DNA from: Pseudarthrobacter enclensis
Lineage (GTDB): Bacteria; Actinomycetota; Actinomycetes; Actinomycetales; Micrococcaceae
Length of the DNA: 64,000 nt
Reading direction: 5' to 3'
NCBI RefSeq assembly: GCF_030811655.1
Contig: NZ_JAUSRE010000007.1
Coordinates: 1-64,000 of the forward strand
The position numbers were made by a program, and so were the translations under genes. Each line of letters opens with the position of its first letter. Positions within the stretch are counted from its first letter, which is position 1. The notes under the pieces are model-generated. The model was not told the DNA's origin. It worked only from the letters and a program-made list of their open reading frames with translations, and ran no database searches. Shown piece by piece: positions 17,944 to 27,224 of the stretch.

Positions 17944-18752
17944 ACAATGTCGAAAGACTGACCATCCTGGTGTGGAATGAGGGCGTCCACGAGGCCCTCA
18001 ACGAACCGGCCCACATCGGGGATATGTACCCTGACGGCATCCATGGAGCCATCGCTGCAGGGCTTCGCTCCCACCTTCCGGACGCCGACATTTCGACGGC
18101 GGTCCTCGCCACCGATGACGAGCACGGACTGGATGAGGAGGTGCTCGCGGAGACGGATGTCCTGCTCTGGTGGGGCCACAAGGCGCATGCCGAGGTCAGT
18201 GACGCCGTCGTCGAGCGCATCCACCGCCACGTGCTGGGCGGGATGGGGCTGATCGTGCTCCACTCCGGGCACTTTTCGAAGATCTTCACCAAACTGCTGG
18301 GCACCAGCTGCTCGCTGGCGTGGCGGAACGACGGCCAGCGGGAGCTGGTGTGGACCGTGAAACCCTCGCACCCCATCGCAGAAGGCGTGGACAGCCCCAT
18401 CGTCATCCCGGAACAGGAGATGTACGGGGAACTGTTCGACATTCCTGACCCTGACGACCTGATCTTCATCAGCTCCTTCGCCGGGGGCGAGGTGTTCCGT
18501 TCCGGTGTCACGTTCACCCGCGGCAAGGGCCGCATCTTCTACTTCAGCCCCGGCGACCAGGAGTACCCCGTGTACCACCACCCGCAGATCCAGCGGGTCC
18601 TGGCGAACGGGGTACGCTGGGCCGCGCAGCCCGGGCTCGACCGCGCAGCCCCGGAAGTCAGCCACCGGCCACGAGGATGGTACGAAACTCCGGCCGACCT
18701 GCCGGCGCACCGTCAGTCCCCGCCAATCATGGATGAGGCGGTGCTCCGATGA
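17940..18752 (+). CDS. thuA: ThuA family trehalose-utilisation protein
   Basis: A 270-residue ThuA-type protein with a class I amidotransferase-like fold. Recognisable segments are [39 protein letters not shown] and AGGEVFRSG, all typical of rhizobial ThuA. ThuA and ThuB work together in oxidative trehalose and maltose use through 3-keto sugars in Sinorhizobium. Here the gene lies between two Gfo/Idh/MocA dehydrogenases, which are ThuB-family relatives. The GTG overlaps the upstream stop (GTGA) and follows AAGGAGG. The frame is open upstream to 17901 but only inside the preceding gene. Confidence 0.85.
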   Translation: MNNVERLTILVWNEGVHEALNEPAHIGDMYPDGIHGAIAAGLRSHLPDADISTAVLATDDEHGLDEEVLAETDVLLWWGHKAHAEVSDAVVERIHRHVLGGMGLIVLHSGHFSKIFTKLLGTSCSLAWRNDGQRELVWTVKPSHPIAEGVDSPIVIPEQEMYGELFDIPDPDDLIFISSFAGGEVFRSGVTFTRGKGRIFYFSPGDQEYPVYHHPQIQRVLANGVRWAAQPGLDRAAPEVSHRPRGWYETPADLPAHRQSPPIMDEAVLR

Positions 18753-19873
18753 GCCGTCTGGGTATCGCAGCAATTGGGTATGCGTTCATGGGCAAGGCAC
18801 ACTCACAGGCGTGGCGTAACGTGGCGGCCTACTTCGACGTTCCTGCCATTGAGCAGCGGGTCGTGGTTGGCCGGGACGCGGGCCAGGTCGCCGATGCGGC
18901 GGCCCGGTACGGGTGGGCGGAGTCGGCCACGGACTGGCGCGAGGTCATCGTGCGCGAGGATGTGGACGTCGTGGACATCTGTGCCCCCGGATGGCTCCAC
19001 GCCGAGATCGCCATCGCCGCACTGGAGGCTGGTAAACATGTGCTGGTAGAGAAGCCGCTCTCCAACACCATCACCGAATCCGAGGCCATGGTCGCCGCGG
19101 CCCAGGCAGCCCGGGCCCACGGGGTGCAATCGATGCTGGGGTTTAACTACCGGCGTGTGCCCGCCCTCGCCTATGCCAAGCACCTCATCAGCACCGGGCG
19201 TCTGGGTACGGTCATACAAGCCCGCGTGTCGTACCTGCAGGACTGGCTGGCCGACGAGCACGCACCCATGAGTTGGCGGCTGCGGAAAGAGGCCGCAGGT
19301 TCGGGGGCACTGGGAGACATCGCCTCGCACGCCATTGACCAGGTTCAATACCTTCTGGGCGACACCGTCACAGAGGCCTCCGGACGTCTTCACACCTTCG
19401 TCAACCACCGCCCGGGCCACAGCGGGACGGAGCAGGTCACAGTCGACGACGCCGCTTGGGCAACGCTGGCCCTCGCCAGTGGAGCGATAGCTTCTGTTGA
19501 AGCTTCCCGGGTGGCGCGGGGTCGGAAAAACTCGCTGAGGATCGAGGTATATGGCTCCCTCGGTTCCCTGGCGTTCGACCTCGAGCGGCTGAATGAGCTT
19601 GAGTTCCTGGACGCGAAGAACCCCGTTGAGGAGCAGGGCTTTCGGCGGATCGTTGTCACAGAGCCGGAACACCCATACGTTGATGCATGGTGGCCCCAGG
19701 GCCACGTAATCGGGTGGGAGCATACGTTTACCCACCAGGTCAGTGATTTTCTTGCCGCTATCCGTGACGGAATCCCCCCGTCCCCATCGTTCGAGGAGGG
19801 GCTGCAGGTCCAGCGGGTCTTGGCCGCGATCGAGGAATCGGCAGCTGCGAAGTCGGTTGTCCTGCAGATCTGA
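18749..19873 (+). CDS. Gfo/Idh/MocA family oxidoreductase 2 (ThuB-like)
   Basis: A 374-residue dehydrogenase with a Rossmann start [19 protein letters not shown], the loop [15 protein letters not shown], and [20 protein letters not shown]. The YAFMGKAHS variant is common in ThuB-like members. It overlaps thuA by 4 nt (ATGA) and ends the operon. Having two different Gfo/Idh/MocA proteins flanking ThuA suggests two oxidation or reduction steps, or one enzyme for the disaccharide and one for the released 3-keto product. Confidence 0.85.
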   Translation: MSRLGIAAIGYAFMGKAHSQAWRNVAAYFDVPAIEQRVVVGRDAGQVADAAARYGWAESATDWREVIVREDVDVVDICAPGWLHAEIAIAALEAGKHVLVEKPLSNTITESEAMVAAAQAARAHGVQSMLGFNYRRVPALAYAKHLISTGRLGTVIQARVSYLQDWLADEHAPMSWRLRKEAAGSGALGDIASHAIDQVQYLLGDTVTEASGRLHTFVNHRPGHSGTEQVTVDDAAWATLALASGAIASVEASRVARGRKNSLRIEVYGSLGSLAFDLERLNELEFLDAKNPVEEQGFRRIVVTEPEHPYVDAWWPQGHVIGWEHTFTHQVSDFLAAIRDGIPPSPSFEEGLQVQRVLAAIEESAAAKSVVLQI

Positions 19874-19967
19874 CAGACAAGCAGATTCGAGTCCCAGTCC
19901 GGGTGGGACAGGGGCAACCGAGTGGATGGGGCCGCACCGGCAGCAAGGAGTGGGTTTGGAGTCGAGG

Positions 19968-19998
19968 ACCGGTCCGCCGGCCGTGCCGGCGGACCGGT
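19968..19998. terminator. bidirectional hairpin terminator
   Basis: A 14-bp perfect stem (ACCGGTCCGCCGGC and its complement) with a 3-nt CGT loop sits between the end of the sugar operon and the convergent DUF2235 gene. There is no T-run on either side. The rest of the 193-nt gap holds nothing recognisable. Confidence 0.6.
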
Positions 19999-20066
19999 GC
20001 CGTCCAGGGTTTCATCGGACGACCATTCCGGGTCCCGGGGTGGGGCTGTTCGGCGGGAGATAGTCC

Positions 20067-21149
20067 TCAAGACGAGGCTGGGTTCCCAGCACGTTCCGCC
20101 AGGAAGCGCACCAGGTTGGGTGGCCGGTACGCGGGATCCTGATCATGCCGCTTCATGGCTGACTCCGCCACCGTTTCATGCGCGGGATCAGTCAGACCTA
20201 TCGGCCGGACATACGCCGGAAGCATCTTCCAGAAACCGGTGCGCGACTCCTGGATCGGCGGAAACACATCTGATGCACCGTCCGCCGGCGTGCCCGGTAC
20301 CGCAACCGGCACGGCGTCAGGACGGAACGCAAGGCCTGCGCTGCGGGTGCGTTCCATGATCCATCCCAGTGCAATGTCGGACAGGAGGCTGCTCCGGTTC
20401 CCGCCGCCAACGTCGCCGTGGGTTCCGGTGAACCAGACCTGTTCCAGACGCTGATTGCCGGCGTCGTCCTGTGGCTGCCAGAGGGCCGGGGCGAACGGTT
20501 TGCGTTTCTCGTCAATTGCGAGGGCTTGAAATGCGTTGTCGACCGTTGTGGACAGCCCGGTGTCGTGGAACGCAAACCTGCGGTTGAACCTGTCCACGAG
20601 AGGTAACCCCGTGAGGGGAATGCCGAGCGCACCCACGGTGTCCCAGACGGCAATGCAATGAATGCGGGTTTCGTGGGAGAAGGAGCGGCGGAAGAGTGTG
20701 GCTTCCACCGACCGGGGATTGGTGGTGGCCGTTCGGTCCCTGTAAAGGCTGTAGGCATCGCGGAGCCTGCCCCGGAAGCGGCGCCGGAGGATGCCCGCGT
20801 TCCTGATCAGTCCGGCGGTGCTGCGTGCTGTGTAGGCGCCCCGGCTGAAACCCAGGAGGAACAACTCATCCCCGGGCTGGAAGTTACCCATGATGAAACG
20901 GTACGCGGCGAGGATATCGAGGGAGAGACCCGCCCCGAAAGCGCCTCCTCCGAGCCGGTCCTGGCGTCCGGTGCCCACCCCGCGGTGGTAGAAGACCCTT
21001 TGCTCGATATCAGCGCCCATGCTGTCCTTGCCGGTGGCGGCGATGCCAAGTGCGAGTTTGGTGACGTTGGTGGGACATGGTTGCCCGTCTTCAGTCTGGT
21101 CCGGCGTTGCCCACGTTCCGTCGCAGCACACCACAATTCGCTTGGCCAT
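20067..21149 (-). CDS. DUF2235 domain alpha/beta-hydrolase-like protein
   Basis: A 360-residue protein. It begins MAKRIVVCCDGTWATPDQ, typical of the DUF2235 family, and carries the nucleophile-elbow motif FLLGFSRGAYTAR and the downstream IHCIAVWDTVGALGIP. Family members are predicted phospholipase or hydrolase enzymes, and some are type VI secretion effectors; no secretion genes are near. The frame extends upstream to 21329, but the homology begins at ATG 21149. A GGGAAG lies about 9 nt upstream. Confidence 0.85.
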   Translation of the reverse strand: MAKRIVVCCDGTWATPDQTEDGQPCPTNVTKLALGIAATGKDSMGADIEQRVFYHRGVGTGRQDRLGGGAFGAGLSLDILAAYRFIMGNFQPGDELFLLGFSRGAYTARSTAGLIRNAGILRRRFRGRLRDAYSLYRDRTATTNPRSVEATLFRRSFSHETRIHCIAVWDTVGALGIPLTGLPLVDRFNRRFAFHDTGLSTTVDNAFQALAIDEKRKPFAPALWQPQDDAGNQRLEQVWFTGTHGDVGGGNRSSLLSDIALGWIMERTRSAGLAFRPDAVPVAVPGTPADGASDVFPPIQESRTGFWKMLPAYVRPIGLTDPAHETVAESAMKRHDQDPAYRPPNLVRFLAERAGNPASS

Positions 21150-21353
21150 GTTGTCTTCCCGGCAGATCAGACCCTCGACTCGGCCGCATTCGCGGCTCCG
21201 CGGGTTCCATCGGTATACACCCGCCACGCACACAGCGTCCACAGGTTCCGGCGAGACTGCGCGCCAAGGGCTGGGACTGTTGCGGGTGACACCCGGCAAA
21301 ACGCGGGAGCGATGGGCCCACCGATCCAAACGGCGGGTCCTGGAGTGGGGGCC

Positions 21354-21506
21354 ATGGGAATCATTATTGGACTTCTTGTCATCTGGCTCATCCTGTCGAT
21401 CCTCGGCTTCGTCGTGAAGGGCCTTCTGTGGCTCGCCATCATCGGGCTGGTCCTGTTCGTCGCCACCGGCGTCTGGGGCTGGCTCAAGCGCAGAACCAAC
21501 GCCTGA
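21354..21506 (+). CDS. small hydrophobic membrane protein
   Basis: A 50-residue protein starting at ATG 21354 after a G-rich GTGGGGGCC. Almost the whole length is two hydrophobic helices (GIIIGLLVIWLILSILGFVV, then LLWLAIIGLVLFVATGVW) ending in the basic tail KRRTNA. Small membrane proteins of this kind are common in Arthrobacter relatives and have no assigned function. It is divergent from the DUF2235 gene across a 204-nt gap. The long upstream extension of the same frame lies antisense to DUF2235 and is not credible. Confidence 0.6.
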   Translation: MGIIIGLLVIWLILSILGFVVKGLLWLAIIGLVLFVATGVWGWLKRRTNA

Positions 21507-21586
21507 TTTCGTCTTCCTGCTGCAGCGGGAAGACCTACTGCCGAAGGACTCTGGCTATCCGTCGGCAGGGGCTGCATGCTACCTGC

Positions 21587-22324
21587 ATGAGCCGTGTAGG
21601 GGAGGCCCCCGGGCCAGTGCCGCTGGTTCCGCCGGTCCGGCAGCACATGGAGGTGAACTCCGCCCTGCATCCCGACCGGCCATGGATTCGTGCCGTCCGG
21701 ATCCTGGTGGGCCTGTTCGTGATCGCAGCAGTCATCCAGAAGACCCTTGATGCCACACTGCCTGGCAACGACGTGGATGTTCCGCAGCTGTACTCGGAAT
21801 TCACGGTGCAGGGAAACCTGGTGTTCGGGCTTGTCCTGGTTTACTCAGCGGCGCGGCACCGGTCAGGGCTGCCGGCGTGGTGGGACCACCTGTTCGGCGC
21901 ACTGGTCCTGTACATGGTCATGACGGGGATCATCTACGTGGTGCTGGTAGCACCGCCGGGAGAGCCGTGGTGGACCTGGGACTTGTATTGGCCGCAGCTG
22001 GCCCACCACCGCCTGGCCCCGCTGGCGGCGGCTCTTGACTGGCTTCTTGTGACCCGGACAGTGCACGGCCGGTGGTTGCGGCCGCTGGCCTGGCTGGGGT
22101 ACCCCGTGGCGTTCCTTGCGTTCTCCTGGATCCGGGGCGGGCTGGACGGATGGTATGTCTATGACTTCCTGGACCCCACCCTCGACGGCGGCTGGCCAAG
22201 GGTGCTGGTGGCAACCACCCAGGTCCTCTTCGCGTTCCTGGTCATGTCCCTGCTGGTGCACGCAGCGGGCAACGCGAGGGTTTCGCTGTCCCTCGGGCGG
22301 CGCCCAAGGCCGAAGACCGGCTAG
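21587..22324 (+). CDS. Pr6Pr family membrane protein
   Basis: A 245-residue protein with six predicted membrane helices. Conserved features fit the Pr6Pr family: FTVQGNLVF, the central HHRLAPLAAALDWLL and the final YDFLDPTLDGGW. No function is established. Two starts are possible, ATG 21587 (used here) and ATG 21647; neither has a good ribosome site, and the first helix begins just after the second. The stop overlaps the stop of the convergent corA by 4 nt. Confidence 0.75.
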   Translation: MSRVGEAPGPVPLVPPVRQHMEVNSALHPDRPWIRAVRILVGLFVIAAVIQKTLDATLPGNDVDVPQLYSEFTVQGNLVFGLVLVYSAARHRSGLPAWWDHLFGALVLYMVMTGIIYVVLVAPPGEPWWTWDLYWPQLAHHRLAPLAAALDWLLVTRTVHGRWLRPLAWLGYPVAFLAFSWIRGGLDGWYVYDFLDPTLDGGWPRVLVATTQVLFAFLVMSLLVHAAGNARVSLSLGRRPRPKTG

Positions 22325-23316
22325 ATCCAGCCCTTCTTTTTGAAGATCCCGTACATAAGCGCGCCTGCCGCAACCATGAGGACCAAGGCATACGGATAAC
22401 CGAAGGGCCAATGCAGTTCGGGCATGTTGTCAAAGTTCATCCCGTAGATCCCCGCGACAAAGGAGGGCGCGAACAGGATTGCTGCCCAGGAGGAGATCTT
22501 CTTGACCTGTTCGTTCTGTTCGGCGCTGGCTTCGTTTTGCCGGTTGGCGGTCAGCGTCCCATCGAGGGTCAAGGCGTTCTGCAGCAGGTCCCGGAAGGAG
22601 TCTGCCCGCGAAATCACCCGTTCGACGTGGTCTTCGACATCCCGCAGGCTGTGCCGCAGGTCTGTTTCCACCTGGTACTTCTCGAAGCCGCGCTTCAGCT
22701 GGTCCAGGATTTCCGGCAGGGGATGGATGGCACGCTGGAACTGGATCACTTCCCGTGCCAGTTCGTAGATGCGGCGGGACACGGAGGAGTCACCGCTGAA
22801 CAGTTGGTCCTCGATCTCGTCGATGTCGTTTTCCAGTCCGGCGACCACCGGCGCGTAATCATCCACCACGCGGTCCAGCAGAGCATAGAGAACCGCCTCG
22901 GGGCCGTGCTGGAGGAGATCCGGCCTTGCCTCCAGGCGCCGGCGGACGGTGGCTACACCGGCTGTTTCGGCGTGCCGGACGGTCACCACGAAGTTCCTGC
23001 CCGTGAAGACGTGCAGTTCGCCAAACTCCACGGTTTCATCAGCGTCCAGGTAACGGGCCGGCCGCAGGACGGTGAAAAGGTTGTCATCGTAACGCTCCAG
23101 CTTCGGCCGCTGGTGCGCCGAGACAGCGTCCTCCACCGCAAGGGCGTGGAGGCCGAACTCGGCGGCTACGGCGGCCATCTCTTCCGCAGTGGGCCGGTAA
23201 AGCCCAATCCAGGCCATCCCGCCGTGGCGGGCCAGCGTCTCAAAGGTCTGCTCAAGGTTTTCCGGCTCAGCGTGGCGGACGCCGTTGACGTATACGGCGT
23301 TATCGATGATGGTCAT
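22321..23316 (-). CDS. corA: CorA family magnesium/cobalt transporter
   Basis: A 331-residue CorA-type divalent cation channel. A long cytoplasmic alpha/beta domain with coiled helices (about 1-260) is followed by two membrane helices. The selectivity signature YGMNF stands between them, and the basic end KKKGWI is typical. The loop after GMNF is FDNMPELHWPFGYPYA. The protein forms a pentamer that takes up Mg2+ or Co2+. It starts 1 nt after the stop of the upstream Lrp-type gene, so the regulator and channel form an operon. Confidence 0.92.
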   Translation of the reverse strand: MTIIDNAVYVNGVRHAEPENLEQTFETLARHGGMAWIGLYRPTAEEMAAVAAEFGLHALAVEDAVSAHQRPKLERYDDNLFTVLRPARYLDADETVEFGELHVFTGRNFVVTVRHAETAGVATVRRRLEARPDLLQHGPEAVLYALLDRVVDDYAPVVAGLENDIDEIEDQLFSGDSSVSRRIYELAREVIQFQRAIHPLPEILDQLKRGFEKYQVETDLRHSLRDVEDHVERVISRADSFRDLLQNALTLDGTLTANRQNEASAEQNEQVKKISSWAAILFAPSFVAGIYGMNFDNMPELHWPFGYPYALVLMVAAGALMYGIFKKKGWI

Positions 23317-23820
23317 TCAGGAAATCCTAGCCGCCGGAGCTGAAGCGTTGCTAAGGCCACTGATGAGTGGCTCCGTCCGGTAGGGGATGTGGGTGTGCAG
23401 GGCCAGCACTGTTTCTGTCCGTATGACCCCTTTGATCCTCAGGACCTGCCGCAGGGACGCCTGGAGGTTGTGCGTGTCTGTGGCCACCACCCGGCACCAG
23501 ACATCGCCACGGCCTGAAATCTCGTGGACCTCCAGGACCTGTGGGATGAGCCTCAGCGCCGCCACCACGCCGTCGAGCTCGCGGTGGGAGACCTCGATGG
23601 TCACGAAGGCCACCACGTCATAGCCCACCGCTTCAAGGTCCACCTCCCGGCCGCCCGGGCGCAAAACGCCGGCGCGGAGCAGGCGGCGCAGCCGCGACTG
23701 TGCCGTGTTGCGGGCGATTCCCAGGGACTCGCCCAGTTCGCCGATCTGGATCCGCGGATCCCGGATGAGGGCCAGGAGGATCTTCAGGTCGGTAGGGTCC
23801 AGCTTGTTCAAGATCGCCAC
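23317..23820 (-). CDS. Lrp/AsnC family regulator, upstream of corA
   Basis: A 167-residue regulator with an N-terminal winged helix (LDPTDLKILLALIRDPRIQ, then IGELGESLGIARNTAQSRLR) and a C-terminal RAM ligand domain (VHEISGRGDVWCRVVATD). GTG 23820 is the start, with GGAG a few nt upstream. Coupling of an Lrp-type gene to corA suggests either that corA responds to an amino-acid signal or simple co-transcription. It is divergent from an MFS gene, which may also be a target. Confidence 0.85.
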   Translation of the reverse strand: MAILNKLDPTDLKILLALIRDPRIQIGELGESLGIARNTAQSRLRRLLRAGVLRPGGREVDLEAVGYDVVAFVTIEVSHRELDGVVAALRLIPQVLEVHEISGRGDVWCRVVATDTHNLQASLRQVLRIKGVIRTETVLALHTHIPYRTEPLISGLSNASAPAARIS

Positions 23821-23980
23821 TCTCCATCATTGCTGATTGGCAAATTTGATAATTCTGCTCAATTATCCTCCGGAAGACGGATGGAATCAGCAGTCATGCC
23901 CCAATCTTGGAGCAACACAGTTGTACCCGCGCCAGGCTCCCACAAGGACCCACCTGCCGCGGCGACCCTAAGGCGGCATA

Positions 23981-25222
23981 TTGACGGTCTTCAGCGAACT
24001 GCGCATGCGCCCGGCGACGGCAGCGCCCAGCGGGTGGAATGCCTCCACCACGGCGCGGCTGGTCATTTCCGGAGCAGTCATCTTCATGCTCCTGGTGGGC
24101 GCCAACCTTGCTACGCCGCTCTACCCGCTGCTCCAGGCGACCCTGGGATTGTCCAGCCTCGAGGTGACCGCAGCATTTGCGAGCTACGTCCTGGCGCTGG
24201 TGGGTACCCTGCTGCTGGCCGGACACTGGTCCGACCACATCGGCAGGCGGGCTGCACTCCTGGTTGCTGTCCTGACGGGGCTCGCCGGCGGCTGGATCTT
24301 TGCGGATGCGGCAACACTGGCTGCCCTTTGCGCCGGCCGGGCACTCCAGGGCATGGCTGTGGGGCTTGCAACAGGGGCCAGTGCGGCCGCCCTGCGCGAG
24401 CTTCTCCCGTCCCGCCCTGAATGGGCATCCCGCTTCACGCTGCTGGCCTCGTCCGGGGGAGTGGCGGCGGGACCGGTGATCGGCGGCCTGCTGTCGCTGC
24501 TTCCCGGCGCGACTACGGCCCCCTATGCGGTCCACTCGCTGTTGCTTGCGGCCCTTCTGGTGCCGCTGTACCTGATCCGGGCGCGGCCAGCCATCATGGT
24601 CCCCGCAGTGTCCCGCCCCCTGCACGTCCTTGCACCCCGCCGGCCCTCGGTATCCCGCCAGGCAAGGGGGGCCTTCTGGCTGGCGTCCGGCGTCGGCTTC
24701 CTGAGCTTCGCCGTGTTCGGATTCTCCCTGTCGCTGGCTCCCGGGTACTTCGCGCAGGTCCTTGGCACGGACTCCCGGCCGCTGATTGGCGTGCTGGCCG
24801 GCCTGCCGCTGGGAGCCTCTGCGCTGAGCCAGCTGGTCACCGTGCGCGGCCGCCTGACGGTACCCGCCGGGCTGGCGGTGCTCGGCGCCTCGGTCGTGCT
24901 GCTGGGAGCCGCGGGTACCTGGCACTTGCCGCTGTTGCTGGTCGGCGCCGCCGTAACGGCCGGATTGGGTCAGGGACTGGCGTTCAGGACAGCCTTCAAC
25001 GAAGTGGCGGGGCGAGTGGAGCCTGCCCGGCACGCCCAGATCATCAGCACCGTCTACGTCATCACCTATCTGGGGAGCGCCGTGCCGGTGCTGGGCCTGG
25101 GCTGGGCCAGTGCCGCGTTCGGAATGACCACGGCAGTCCAGGGTTTCGTCCTGGTGTGCGGCGCGGCGGCGCTTGTCCTGTCTGCCGTGACACTGGCGGC
25201 CGCACTGCGCCGGCGGGCGTAG
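23981..25222 (+). CDS. MFS transporter
   Basis: A 413-residue major facilitator protein with about twelve membrane helices. The motif A loop between helices 2 and 3 reads GHWSDHIGRRAALL, and GRALQGMAVGLATGASAAALREL fits helices 4-5 of drug/metabolite exporters. The substrate is unknown. TTG 23981 is chosen because AAGGCGG lies 7-10 nt upstream; ATG 24005 has no such site. Divergent from the Lrp gene with a 160-nt spacer. Confidence 0.8.
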   Translation: MTVFSELRMRPATAAPSGWNASTTARLVISGAVIFMLLVGANLATPLYPLLQATLGLSSLEVTAAFASYVLALVGTLLLAGHWSDHIGRRAALLVAVLTGLAGGWIFADAATLAALCAGRALQGMAVGLATGASAAALRELLPSRPEWASRFTLLASSGGVAAGPVIGGLLSLLPGATTAPYAVHSLLLAALLVPLYLIRARPAIMVPAVSRPLHVLAPRRPSVSRQARGAFWLASGVGFLSFAVFGFSLSLAPGYFAQVLGTDSRPLIGVLAGLPLGASALSQLVTVRGRLTVPAGLAVLGASVVLLGAAGTWHLPLLLVGAAVTAGLGQGLAFRTAFNEVAGRVEPARHAQIISTVYVITYLGSAVPVLGLGWASAAFGMTTAVQGFVLVCGAAALVLSAVTLAAALRRRA

Positions 25223-25251
25223 GTGCAGCGGCCTGGACGGGCACTGCCGGG

Positions 25252-25755
25252 CTACTCCGGAAGCGGGCCGTGGTTGCCCTGGATGTGTTCGAACACGAGC
25301 GTTGTTTCGGTGTGGCCCACCACGGGGTCTGTGGCCAGGTTGTCCAGCACCCAGTCCCGCAGGTCTTCGGTGCTTCCGACGGCGATGTGCAGCAGGTAGT
25401 CCACCGAACCTGAGGTGTGGAAGGTTGAAAGTACTGCCGGCAGGTGGGGCACGCGAGCTGTGAAGCGGTCGATCTGGTCCCGGTCGTGCGCGCGGAGGCG
25501 CACGGCCACCAGGGCCTGCACGGACCGGCCGATGGCCGACAGGTTCAGCTTCGCCTCATAGCCTTGGACGATGCCCCGCTCCGATAACGCACGCGTGCGC
25601 ATCAAGGCTGTTGAGGGCGCGATCCCCACCATTTCGGCAAGCTGCTTGTTGGAAATCCTGGCATCGGCAACGAGGGCTTCCAGCAGGCGCTCGTCAATGG
25701 CATCCAGCGGCTCGGAATGCACCCCTGCCCTGATGTTCCTGGGATTCGTCGTCAC
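25252..25755 (-). CDS. Lrp/AsnC family regulator
   Basis: A 167-residue regulator: winged helix (LDAIDERLLEALVADARIS, then NKQLAEMVGIAPSTALMRTRAL) and RAM domain with STFHTSGSVDYLLHIAVGS. GTG 25755 follows GGAAGGA at 6 nt and is preferred over ATG 25782. It sits between two MFS genes and converges on the first one. Exporters flanked by Lrp regulators often move amino acids, but this is only suggestive. Confidence 0.83.
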   Translation of the reverse strand: MTTNPRNIRAGVHSEPLDAIDERLLEALVADARISNKQLAEMVGIAPSTALMRTRALSERGIVQGYEAKLNLSAIGRSVQALVAVRLRAHDRDQIDRFTARVPHLPAVLSTFHTSGSVDYLLHIAVGSTEDLRDWVLDNLATDPVVGHTETTLVFEHIQGNHGPLPE

Positions 25756-25871
25756 TGCGGTTCCTTCCAAACGGTCCTGCATTCATCCTAGACCGCAGAA
25801 TCATCGCCATCCGCGCAGCCAGTACCGGTGCTGCCGAATATCCTTGGCACCGAGCCGCCGTTGGGCCCCGG

Positions 25872-27122
25872 TTAATTCGCAGGAGCTCCAGCCGCAGCGT
25901 CGGGGCGGGAATGAACGACGGCGACAGTCGCCGCCGTAAGGCAGGCCAGGACCATGACGGCTCCAGCGAGGGCGCTCCAGCCCCAGGACTGGAAGACCAG
26001 GCCGCCGGCCCAGCCGAGAAGGCTGGAGCCAAGGTAGTAGGCCAGGTTATAAAGCGACGCTGCCTGCGCCCGGCCGGTACTGGCGATGGCCCCGGTCCAT
26101 CCGGAGCCGATGCTGTGGGCCGCGAAGAAGCCACCGGTGAACACCACCAGTCCGGACAGGATCAGCACAAGGGATGGGGTGAGGGTCAGGGCGAGGCCGC
26201 CCAAGGTGAGTGCCAGCCCTGCGAGAAGGACGTTCCGGCGGCCGAACCTCGTGGTCATTCCTGCGGCCCACCGGGAGGAGAACGTGCCGGACAGGTACGC
26301 CAGGAAGATCAGGCTGATCACGGTTGCGGGGAGCCCGAACGGCGCGCCGGCCAGCCGGAACCCCAGGTAGTTGTAGACGGCCACGAAGCCGCCCATCATC
26401 AGGAAGGCCTGGGCGTAGAGGGCCAGCAGCCGGACATTGCGCAGGTGGGCGCCCAGCCTCGCGACAGCGCTGCGGAGGCCGGCAGCCTGGGCGGGGACAA
26501 ATCCGCGCGCGCGGGGCACCAGGACCAGAAATACGACGGCGGCAACCGTCGCCAGGAGGGACACGGCCAGGGCGGCCGCGCGCCAGCCCCAGAGCTCGCC
26601 GACCGGTCCGGCCACCAGCCGGCCGGACAGGCCGCCCAGCGTGGTGCCCGCAACATAGCTTCCAGCCGCCACTGCGGCGTGGGCCTTGCTGACCTCCTCG
26701 TTGAGGTACGCAATGGCGATGGCGGGGATGCCGCCCAGTGCCATCCCTTCCAGCAGCCGCAGCCCGAGCAGCATGGCGAAGTTGGCCGACAGCGGCACCA
26801 GCAGTCCCAGGACGGTGGCAGCGGTGATGCCCCACATCATGGCCTTCACCCTGCCGACCCGGTCCGCCAGGAAGGACCAGGGTATGACAGTCGCAGCAAG
26901 GCCCACTGTGGCCAGGGAGATGGTGAGGGCGGCTTCGGGAGCCGTGATGCGCAGATCCGCCGCGAGGATTGGCAGGACTGCCTGGGTGGAGTAGAGCTGG
27001 GCAAATGTCGCCACGCCGGCGCAGGAGAGGCCGGCGAGGATCCGGCCGTAGTCCCTGGATCCCTTGGCATGGCCGTTCCAATTGGGGGACGGAGCAGTGC
27101 CGGTGGGTGCATTCTGTGGCAT
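25872..27122 (-). CDS. MFS transporter, YnfM-like
   Basis: A 416-residue transporter with about twelve helices. AGVATFAQLYSTQAVLPIL in helix 1 and FLADRVGRVKAM in loop 2-3 are typical of the YnfM branch of putative efflux carriers. It is divergent from a LysR regulator, the same arrangement as ynfL-ynfM in E. coli. The substrate is not known. The ATG lies 6 nt after a TAGGCT -10 box, so the mRNA should be leaderless. Confidence 0.83.
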   Translation of the reverse strand: MPQNAPTGTAPSPNWNGHAKGSRDYGRILAGLSCAGVATFAQLYSTQAVLPILAADLRITAPEAALTISLATVGLAATVIPWSFLADRVGRVKAMMWGITAATVLGLLVPLSANFAMLLGLRLLEGMALGGIPAIAIAYLNEEVSKAHAAVAAGSYVAGTTLGGLSGRLVAGPVGELWGWRAAALAVSLLATVAAVVFLVLVPRARGFVPAQAAGLRSAVARLGAHLRNVRLLALYAQAFLMMGGFVAVYNYLGFRLAGAPFGLPATVISLIFLAYLSGTFSSRWAAGMTTRFGRRNVLLAGLALTLGGLALTLTPSLVLILSGLVVFTGGFFAAHSIGSGWTGAIASTGRAQAASLYNLAYYLGSSLLGWAGGLVFQSWGWSALAGAVMVLACLTAATVAVVHSRPDAAAGAPAN

Positions 27123-27128
27123 CCAGCC

Positions 27129-27134
27129 AGCCTA
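27129..27134 (-). promoter_or_regulatory. -10 box of the YnfM-like gene (leaderless)
   Basis: On the minus strand TAGGCT ends 6 nt before ATG 27122, within the 102-nt space shared with the divergent LysR gene. Confidence 0.5.
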
Positions 27135-27224
27135 GTCCGCGGGCAAAAGATGCTTCCAATGCATAATTCGTGCCAAACTCATAGCAGGAATCGATTGCTT
27201 CAAAACGCCTGCGCCGAGGTGGCC

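Noticed and set aside
19881..19905. T-loop-like GATTCGAGTCCC right after the sugar operon, possibly a duplicated tRNA end marking an island border
   Set aside because: The flanking bases do not form a T stem, no acceptor strand follows, and it does not match the 3' end of the tRNA-Ala at 12235-12307.
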